10,654 bases of DNA from Deltaproteobacteria bacterium (GTDB taxonomy: Bacteria > Myxococcota_A > UBA9160 > SZUA-336). The notes below the pieces were generated by a model. It was not told the DNA's origin and searched no databases. It worked only from the letters and a program-made list of their open reading frames with translations. The stretch's first letter is position 1; each line of letters begins with the position of its first letter. This document shows, piece after piece, positions 5,165-10,654 of the stretch. Both the position numbers and the translations under genes were made by a program. The stretch is from contig DAOUZG010000031.1 of the NCBI GenBank assembly GCA_030665705.1, positions 1-10,654 of the forward strand, written 5' to 3'.

Positions 5165-7216
5165 CTAAGGCTCCTCGCTCTTCTTTTTCTTGCCGCCCAG
5201 GATCTGCTCGAGGGTGGAGAGGATCTCGCGACCGGCCCCCTCACCGAGTCGCTCGTCGATCTTGTGCTCGAGCGATTCGCGCCGCCGATCCAAGGCGTAG
5301 CTGGCAACCAGCTCCACAGCGGCCTCTCGGGTGATCTTCACGTGCGGCTCGCGAACCGTGCCCCCGAGGTGCGCCAGGGGGATCACCCGGGGGCTTGCGG
5401 GCACCGGTGTCGCCTCCTGGTCCACACCCGCGGCGAGGGCCGCGTCGACCTCCTCATCGATGGTGAGGGTCCCCGAGAGATCGAGACTCTCATCCAGCAT
5501 CCCGACGCTTCCCCGAAGGTCGACCCTGTAGTGGCGGTAGACCATGTGGAGGTCGTCGGTTTTCGCGCGCCCATTCTCCAGCACGAACGTACCCGAGATC
5601 GATTCGAACTCGTCCTCGTAGAAGCGCTGCAGGGTCTTTCCACCCCGGATCTCCCCGGCGAGGAGTGCGGCCTCCCCGAAGGCGCCGAGCCGCTCCAAGG
5701 AGCCGCGCAGCAGCGACACCCCGCGCAGCCGCCCGCGTCCGATCTCGAGCCGCGCGCGACCCCCCAGCGCCTCGAGGGGAGGACGCGCGCCTCCGACGGG
5801 GCCCGACAGCTCGGCGTTCCCGGTAAGGGGTCCGTACAGGGTGTCGTCCATCCCCGCGAGCGCCGTGAGCAGCGCATTTGTCTCCGCCTGCTCGGTGCGT
5901 ACCACGACGCGGTAGCGCGGCTCCTTGGCGAGGTCGCTCAGCTCCACGTCGAGAGCGATCCTCTGCTCTCCAACGACGGCTTCCAGATTCCGGCTGCGCA
6001 CGGCCCCTCCGATGCCTTCTAGCGTTCCGTGCAGTCCGATCGGCTCCCCGGTGGCGGGTGTGAGAAGTAGGTCCCTGAGGATCACCCGCCCACGCAGATC
6101 CAGGGGTGTCGTCTTCATGGCGAGCTTCTCGAGGGCCACGCTCCCCTCGGGGGAGAAAGAGGCGAGTGCGGGAACCAGATCGCCCCACCCGGAGAGGTTG
6201 AACGGGGGCGCCTCGAGCTCGACACGTGTCCACCGCCCCGTCTCGACTCGGCCCCTCGCGTCGAGGCTGTGCATCCGCAGGTTCACATCCTCGAGAGCGA
6301 GCGCCCCCTCCCGACCCAGAGTGAGCCGACCCGTGACGGTCGCGGGCGTGCCGCGTGGCTTCTGGAACGCCTCGCCGTAGATGAGCTCAGCGCCGGTTGC
6401 ATCGACCTCGAACGGCCCCGACACCTTCGCGATTCCGCCCTCGATTGCGGCGCGGGCGCTGACCCGTCCGCCAAGGGCGAGGCCGAGCGCATCGACGTAG
6501 CGTTGCAGGGGCTCAAGAGCCAGCTGGTCGAGCGTCGCATCGAGATCGATCCGTCCGTCGAGCCAGGCGGTTCCCGCCACGTGCACGGTGCCCCCCGTTG
6601 CGAGCTTGCCGGAGAGCTCGACCGCGATCGGCCCCGCGAGCGAGGAGCCCTTCGCTCGAGCCTCGAGGTCCACGAGGTCCCACACGAGGGGAGGCTCGAC
6701 GGTGCGATCCTCGAGGAGCAGCCGCGAGTCGAGGAGCCGCACGTCCCGCACTGCAAGCGCAACCCCGTCTTCGTCTTCAGCGGGTACGTCCGGGGCCGCT
6801 TCTTCGCTCCTCGGCGCTGCATCACCTGCGCGATCCAGCGGCAGCTGCACTCCCTCGGCCGTTCGTCGCAGACGTACCGTCACGCCCTCGACAACGAGTG
6901 AGTCGATCACGACGGTGCGTGTGAGGAGCGGAAGCAGGGCCACGCGAAGGCTCAGGCTGTCCGCTTCGAGGCTCGGCTCACTCGGTGTGCCCGGTGGGGC
7001 CACCTTCGGGTTCAAGACGACGAGTCGGGGCGGGAGGAGGCCGAACGCCAGCTCATCCCATCGGACCTCCTGTCCCGTCACGCTGCGCGCGGTCTCCTCG
7101 AGGCGCACGCGCACGGCCTCGCTCGCGGCGAGCCGGGGCAGCAGGACGGCAAGCCCGACGAGGACGAGCACGAAGAGGACGGCCAGGGCGACGGCAACCT
7201 GGATGGCAAGACGCAT
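5165..7216 (-). CDS. AsmA-family envelope protein
   Basis: The 683-residue product begins with a single membrane-spanning segment (about residues 4-28, LVLVGLAVLLP), followed by a long beta-rich periplasmic region. The pattern fits the AsmA family: an N-terminal part with short hydrophobic strands (LLPPRLVVLNPKV, DSLVVEGVTV), repeated 'x-L-x-G-x-x-x-L' strands in the middle, and a C-terminal block typical of AsmA (GNAELSGPVGG, LEIGRGRLRGVSLL, FESISGTFVLENG, VDLRGSVGMLDESLDLSGTL). An acidic, Pro-rich linker lies near residues 130-150 and the protein ends in a Lys/Glu tail. AsmA-like proteins anchor in the inner membrane and are linked to phospholipid transport to, and assembly of, the outer membrane. 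Start: ATG at 7216 with GGAGGT seven bases upstream. It is the last gene of a four-gene cluster, 16 bases after the preceding stop. Confidence 0.85.
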   Translation of the reverse strand: MRLAIQVAVALAVLFVLVLVGLAVLLPRLAASEAVRVRLEETARSVTGQEVRWDELAFGLLPPRLVVLNPKVAPPGTPSEPSLEADSLSLRVALLPLLTRTVVIDSLVVEGVTVRLRRTAEGVQLPLDRAGDAAPRSEEAAPDVPAEDEDGVALAVRDVRLLDSRLLLEDRTVEPPLVWDLVDLEARAKGSSLAGPIAVELSGKLATGGTVHVAGTAWLDGRIDLDATLDQLALEPLQRYVDALGLALGGRVSARAAIEGGIAKVSGPFEVDATGAELIYGEAFQKPRGTPATVTGRLTLGREGALALEDVNLRMHSLDARGRVETGRWTRVELEAPPFNLSGWGDLVPALASFSPEGSVALEKLAMKTTPLDLRGRVILRDLLLTPATGEPIGLHGTLEGIGGAVRSRNLEAVVGEQRIALDVELSDLAKEPRYRVVVRTEQAETNALLTALAGMDDTLYGPLTGNAELSGPVGGARPPLEALGGRARLEIGRGRLRGVSLLRGSLERLGAFGEAALLAGEIRGGKTLQRFYEDEFESISGTFVLENGRAKTDDLHMVYRHYRVDLRGSVGMLDESLDLSGTLTIDEEVDAALAAGVDQEATPVPASPRVIPLAHLGGTVREPHVKITREAAVELVASYALDRRRESLEHKIDERLGEGAGREILSTLEQILGGKKKKSEEP

Positions 7217-7232
7217 GGTGGTGACCTCCCGG

Positions 7233-7580
7233 CTACGCGATCAGCGCACGGCTGAGCTCGATGAGCTCGTCGAGGAGGTCGAGCGCCTTTACGAGCCCTC
7301 GCGCGGCGCGAATCTCTCGCTCGATCTCCCGAATTCGGATCTGCAGCTGGCGGTTGAGCCTCCCGATTTGATCCTGCAGCCCCGCCGCGCTGCCCCTCCA
7401 TTCCTTCCAGGTCTCACGGCGGAGACGATCGATGGTGCGGCGGAGCTCCGCGTTCCTGCGCTCGACCGACCCCGCTTCTTCGTCCTTCCCCTGCAACCAG
7501 AGCAGGGCGGCAAGGTCGGTCCCCTTCCCGTAGCTCGTCCCGAGCGCGCGCAGGAGGCTCCGCTTCTGTTCCTTCGTCAT
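7233..7580 (-). CDS. Small charged helical protein of unknown function
   Basis: The 115-residue product has no signal peptide or membrane segment. Its second half (about residues 35-110) is dense in Arg, Glu, Leu and Ile with heptad-like spacing (RRNAELRRTIDRLRRE, LNRQLQIRIREIEREI), predicting a coiled coil. I recognise no family. The start is ATG at 7580 with GGGAGAAGGA upstream; the same frame is open further upstream to about 7793, but that part lies within the lipoprotein gene in another frame. It sits 16 bases after the lipoprotein stop and 16 bases before the AsmA-family start, so it is almost certainly co-transcribed with both. Confidence 0.75.
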   Translation of the reverse strand: MTKEQKRSLLRALGTSYGKGTDLAALLWLQGKDEEAGSVERRNAELRRTIDRLRRETWKEWRGSAAGLQDQIGRLNRQLQIRIREIEREIRAARGLVKALDLLDELIELSRALIA

Positions 7581-7596
7581 CGGATCCTTCTCCCGG

Positions 7597-8550
7597 CTAT
7601 CGCCCTCGGCTGCGTGACAGGCGTTGCTGCAAAACCCGTAGGTGCTGGCCGTGTTCTTCGAACGTGCGGACCTCGTCCAGCGCGACGTTCGGACCCCGAG
7701 TCGACTCGGCGACCTGCCGATGGGCGCCGGGCATGGAGAGGAACGCATCGCGAAGCGCCCGCAGGGTCGCGAAGCTGTCGATGACGGTCGCATCGAGGTC
7801 GATCATCTCTTCGATGAGTCGTCGCTGCTCCCGGCTGTTCTTCCCACGACGCGTCTCCGCATACCGCTTGCTGATGTAGGCCTTCCGGGCGTCGTATTCG
7901 GTCTTGATGTCGTCCCGCACGTTCTGCACGGCATCCGCAGCCACCTTCGCCCAGTGCTCCACGAATGGCTGCGTGCTCTCCATCGCCGCCCGCAGGTCGT
8001 TCGCTCGCCGTTTCTCGATGTAGGCGCGGAAGGCGTTCGAAGCCGTTGCCGAGAAGAGCCCGGCCGCAGCCTCCGCCCCGGCCGGCGGCTCTTCCTCGAG
8101 CGCCTTCGTTGCCTCGCGCAGCCGGGCGTCCAGGTCTCGCTCGAGCGTGTCGAGCGTCTTGGGTCGGATCACCTCGGGTCCCGCCAGACGGGCCAGGAGC
8201 TGCGCGTACCCGGCGAAGGTGGAAGCCAGGTTCGTGAGGAGATGACGTGCCTGGTTGACCACCAGAAACACCGGCGGGTCGTGGAGCTGCACGTCGAAAG
8301 GGGCATCCTCGTCGAACGTGAGGAACAGTGTTCCGAGCTCTTCGGGAGCGCCGCCCAGGACGGTTTCGACGAAGCCACGACGGGACCACTCGTAATCCAG
8401 AAGGAGGATCGCGTTTGTTCCGGCCCGTACCTGGTCGGTCGCCTCGCGAAAGTCTTCGAAGGGCTCGGGGTCGACGGAGACGCAGGCCGCGGTGATCAGC
8501 GTGCAGAGAACGAGAGCCGGTAGGCCGTCGCGTCGACCGAGCAGCGTCAT
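7597..8550 (-). CDS. Probable lipoprotein, function unknown
   Basis: The 317-residue product starts with a basic n-region (LGRRDG), a hydrophobic stretch (LPALVLCTLI) and a lipobox-like TAAC with Cys23, followed by an acidic Pro-containing region. This fits a type II signal peptide, although Thr at -3 is not the commonest choice. Residue +2 is Val, so outer-membrane sorting is plausible by the Asp+2 rule known from enterobacteria. The mature part is rich in charged helices (about residues 120-317) with several coiled-coil-like stretches; no catalytic motif is evident. Its ATG overlaps the TGA of the SGNH gene (ATGA), and the small helical protein gene follows 16 bases after its TAG. This suggests an envelope role together with the SGNH and AsmA proteins. 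Confidence 0.8.
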   Translation of the reverse strand: MTLLGRRDGLPALVLCTLITAACVSVDPEPFEDFREATDQVRAGTNAILLLDYEWSRRGFVETVLGGAPEELGTLFLTFDEDAPFDVQLHDPPVFLVVNQARHLLTNLASTFAGYAQLLARLAGPEVIRPKTLDTLERDLDARLREATKALEEEPPAGAEAAAGLFSATASNAFRAYIEKRRANDLRAAMESTQPFVEHWAKVAADAVQNVRDDIKTEYDARKAYISKRYAETRRGKNSREQRRLIEEMIDLDATVIDSFATLRALRDAFLSMPGAHRQVAESTRGPNVALDEVRTFEEHGQHLRVLQQRLSRSRGR

Positions 8551-9620
8551 GGCAGCTCGGGGGGCAGGTACCGGCGCTCGACGGTGTTCGCCACCACCTC
8601 GGCAATGAGCCGGTAGCCGTCCGCGTTCGGGTGCCGTCGGCGCTCGGGACGGATGGCCTCCTCCCGGCCCCGGAAGGGGCGGAAGTGATCGAGCAGGTCC
8701 AGCCAGTCGAGATCCGTCCTTGACACCTGCTCACGCACCAGGGGGGCCACCCGGGGGTGGTAGAGATCCTCGTACCTTGCGAGATCGACGACGTCCGGAA
8801 GGAGCACGACGAGACCTCGTGCCCCGATTCCACGTGCTGTCTCAGCGATGTCCTGGATCCCCTCCTGGGCAAGCTCCCACCCGCCGTCTCCGTGCCGGTA
8901 CGGCTGGGTCCAGTCCCGCTCGGCGATCGCCTGCGCCCCGGGATCCTCGTAACTGAGCTTCTCAGCGAGCGACAGGCGAAGCTCGGCCAGCCGGCGCTTC
9001 ACCGCGCGGCGTGCGCCCTTGATGAATTGCCGAAGGTAGAGCTTGCGGGGAAGGCGGTAGAGATCGAGTAGCCGGGGGTGGATCTCGTGCAGTCGGTTGT
9101 AGCGGACGTAGCGCGAGCTCTTGTCCTCGGCGTCGTTCACCGGATAGAAGGCGATGATGACGAGGTCGGGCGAGTAGTGTCGGCCCCTCGTCCGGAAATA
9201 GGCAGCTTCCTGGAAGGTGGAGTAGCCGATCACACCGCTGTTGATGACCTCGACGCGACCCGACGCGCCGCGAGCCTCCAGTCGCTCGTTCAGGATCCGC
9301 TCGAGCTGGCGCGGATACGAGTCCTCCTCATCCATCCGGAACCCGAACGTCCATGAGTCTCCGAGGGCGAGAATGCGAAACGTCCCGTCCGCCTTTTCCC
9401 TCGGGGTTTCCGGGCTACGGAGCCCGTGGGAGTTGATCCGGATGGCCGTTCCGAACTCGGTGCCCGTCCAGCCCGGCTTCATCCGCTTTCCCGTATCGGG
9501 ATCGAGCTGGTAGAGGTCGGGCTTCGGGAGGATCCGGCTCCCGCGGGTCCGCAGGTACCCCTCGCAGAGAGCGAGCGCCACCAGAACGGAACCGAGCAGG
9601 AGCAGCGTGTTCCGGAGCAC
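8547..9620 (-). CDS. Membrane-anchored SGNH/GDSL-family hydrolase or acyl-esterase
   Basis: The 357-residue product has an N-terminal hydrophobic segment (residues about 4-19, LLLLGSVLVALAL) that would anchor or export it. SGNH motifs follow: block I ILALGDSWTFGF (nucleophile Ser89), block II INSGVIGYS (Gly129), block III YPVND (Asn163) and block V RRHPNADGYRLIAE (His330). The acid residue usually three before the histidine is not evident (Arg327; Glu326 is one place further). Such proteins remove or transfer acyl or acetyl groups on lipids, peptidoglycan or polysaccharide, usually outside the cytoplasm. GTG at 9620 is chosen because it begins just before the signal-like segment; the frame stays open to a GTG at 9716, but the extra residues are Arg/Gly-rich and overlap the divergent gene. 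No clear ribosome binding site is visible. It is the first gene of the minus-strand cluster, and its TGA overlaps the next ATG. Confidence 0.82.
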   Translation of the reverse strand: MLRNTLLLLGSVLVALALCEGYLRTRGSRILPKPDLYQLDPDTGKRMKPGWTGTEFGTAIRINSHGLRSPETPREKADGTFRILALGDSWTFGFRMDEEDSYPRQLERILNERLEARGASGRVEVINSGVIGYSTFQEAAYFRTRGRHYSPDLVIIAFYPVNDAEDKSSRYVRYNRLHEIHPRLLDLYRLPRKLYLRQFIKGARRAVKRRLAELRLSLAEKLSYEDPGAQAIAERDWTQPYRHGDGGWELAQEGIQDIAETARGIGARGLVVLLPDVVDLARYEDLYHPRVAPLVREQVSRTDLDWLDLLDHFRPFRGREEAIRPERRRHPNADGYRLIAEVVANTVERRYLPPELP

Positions 9621-9691
9621 GCCCAGCCGGTAGCGGAAGCCGCGGTGAGCGCAACCCCCGGACCCGGCCGGGCCCCTCCGTCCAGAGCGGC

Positions 9692-9697
9692 TAGAGT
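9692..9697 (+). promoter_or_regulatory. Possible -10 element (TAGAGT) for the trkH-like gene
   Basis: TAGAGT lies nine bases before the GTG at 9707, and its TAG is also the in-frame stop that limits the gene upstream. There is no Shine-Dalgarno sequence between them, so a leaderless or near-leaderless mRNA is possible. The surrounding GCGGCTAGAGT resembles GCGGGCTAGACT before the GTG at 242. No clear -35 is seen. The 86 bases between this gene and the divergent SGNH gene hold no other recognisable signal. Confidence 0.3.
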
Positions 9698-9706
9698 ATC
9701 GCGCCC

Positions 9707-10654
9707 GTGGACCCACGTGATCTCGGGACGGTGGGGTGGCTCCTCGGCGTGGTTCTCACGCTGGTCTCGGGGGCCCTGCTCATTCCGCTGGGGATGGCCC
9801 TGTGGATGGCGGAGCCTTGGGTACCGTTCCTGCTCTCGATCGCCGCCGGTGCGTTGCTCGGCGGTTTGTTGCTCTTCGTTCTCCGTGGGGCGCAACGTGG
9901 GCTCGGACACCGCTCGGCCTTTCTCGCCGTGACCGTCTGCTGGGTGGCCGCCTGCGGCTTAGGGGCGTTGCCCCTGATGCTCCACCCGGCGGTGCACCTC
10001 ACGGTGGTCGATGCGTTCTTCGAATCGACCTCCGGCTTCACCACCACGGGCGCCACGGTGCTCTCGGGGCTGGACTCGCTTCCCCGTTCTCTACTCCTAT
10101 GGCGCAGCCTCACCCAGTGGCTCGGTGGGATGGGGATGGTCCTTCTCGGTGTGGCCGTCTTTCCGATCCTCGGCGTCGGGGGGATGCAGCTCTACAAGGC
10201 AGAGGCTCCCGGCCCGACCTCTGACAAGATCACGCCACGCATCGCGGAGACGGCCAAGGTCCTCTGGATTCTCTACGTCGGTCTCACGGTGGCCGAGATC
10301 CTGCTGCTCGGTCTCGGCGGCATGCCCTGGTTCGACTCCGTCTGCCACACACTGACAACCATCTCCACGGGAGGATTCTCGACGCAGGACGGGTCGCTCG
10401 GCCACTATCCGTCGAGCTATCTCCATGGAGTCGTGACCATCTTCATGCTGCTCGGCGGAACGAGCTTCGCCGTCCAGCACCGCGTTCTCACCCAGGGACT
10501 CGACTGGAAGGGTGCTCCCGAGCTGCGGTTCTACCTGGGCACTTTCGCGGCAGCGATGCTCCTGCTGGCGTTCGATCTTCGGACCTCGATGCCGGAGACC
10601 TTCCCCAGCGCCGGCGAAGCCGTGGAACATGCTGCCTTCCAGGCCGCGTCGATC
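9707..10654 (+). CDS. trkH: TrkH/KtrB-family potassium transporter membrane subunit (3' truncated by the window)
   Basis: The 316 visible residues are a polytopic membrane protein of the Trk/Ktr/HKT superfamily, which moves K+ through a pore built from four M1-P-M2 repeats. The first selectivity filter is in FFESTSGFTTTGATVL (about 105-119, filter TTGAT) and the second in TTISTGGFSTQDGSLGH (about 217-233). Between them is the conserved TrkH stretch QWLGGMGMVLLGVAVFPILG, followed by LYKAEAPGP and TPRIAETAK. The window ends at AAFQAASI, just before the expected third filter. Hydrophobic helices occupy about 8-35, 40-60, 72-92, 185-205, 240-255 and 277-291. Start: GTG at 9707; an in-frame TAG at 9692 excludes anything longer, and GTG 9731 is the next option. 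The cytoplasmic partner (TrkA-type NAD-binding subunit) would be expected nearby but lies outside the window if present. Confidence 0.93.
   Translation, partial: MDPRDLGTVGWLLGVVLTLVSGALLIPLGMALWMAEPWVPFLLSIAAGALLGGLLLFVLRGAQRGLGHRSAFLAVTVCWVAACGLGALPLMLHPAVHLTVVDAFFESTSGFTTTGATVLSGLDSLPRSLLLWRSLTQWLGGMGMVLLGVAVFPILGVGGMQLYKAEAPGPTSDKITPRIAETAKVLWILYVGLTVAEILLLGLGGMPWFDSVCHTLTTISTGGFSTQDGSLGHYPSSYLHGVVTIFMLLGGTSFAVQHRVLTQGLDWKGAPELRFYLGTFAAAMLLLAFDLRTSMPETFPSAGEAVEHAAFQAASI

Noticed and set aside
7577..8872. Minus-strand frame of 431 codons across the lipoprotein and SGNH genes
   Set aside because: Two recognisable genes in other frames with an ATGA overlap occupy this stretch; the alternative frame is Arg/Gly-rich and motif-free.
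9621..9716. Extended start at GTG 9716 for the SGNH hydrolase
   Set aside because: It would overlap the divergent trkH-like start and put about 32 Arg/Gly-rich residues before the signal-like segment.

Overview
The window is GC-rich and densely coded, with frequent GTG starts. It looks like chromosomal DNA of a Gram-negative bacterium: it carries an AsmA-family envelope protein, a probable lipoprotein and a KdsD-like isomerase domain. The style fits a 'deltaproteobacterial-grade' lineage such as Myxococcota, Desulfobacterota or Binatota, but this placement is an impression, not a phylogenetic result. No transposase, integrase, phage gene or CRISPR array is visible.

Layout. (1) 2-232 (+): the 3' end of an unrecognised gene, whose last codons lie in a copy of a short repeat. 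(2) 242-2973 (+): a two-gene sugar operon. It encodes a dihydrodipicolinate-synthase-superfamily lyase and, overlapping by GTGA, a fusion of a PfkB sugar kinase with a KdsD/GutQ-type arabinose-5-phosphate isomerase domain. (3) 2971-3033: a 62-bp near-perfect palindrome whose two ends supply the TAG stop codons of the two convergent genes beside it. Its arm matches the repeat at 214-232, so the sugar operon is bracketed by repeat copies. (4) 3030-4988 (-): an Hsp70/DnaK homologue with an unusual domain order. An acidic helical segment of about 140 residues sits between the ATPase domain and the substrate-binding beta domain, and the normal C-terminal lid is missing. (5) 5037-5153 (+): a tRNA-Ala(CGC) gene with a good sigma70 promoter. 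(6) 9620 down to 5165 (-): a compact four-gene cluster encoding an SGNH hydrolase with an N-terminal membrane segment, a probable lipoprotein, a small charged helical protein and an AsmA-family protein. (7) 9707 to the right edge (+): the start of a TrkH/KtrB-type potassium transporter subunit, truncated by the window.

How the genes may work together. The aldolase, kinase and A5P-isomerase together could form a short pathway for a 2-keto-3-deoxy sugar acid, for example KDO to pyruvate plus arabinose, then arabinose 5-phosphate, then ribulose 5-phosphate. This is a hypothesis from domain content only. The four-gene minus-strand cluster looks like an envelope operon (acyl-ester hydrolysis or transfer plus AsmA-type lipid handling). 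The Hsp70 gene has no DnaJ or GrpE partner in view. Six of the eight visible stop codons are TAG; the two TGA stops both occur where the stop overlaps the next start codon.
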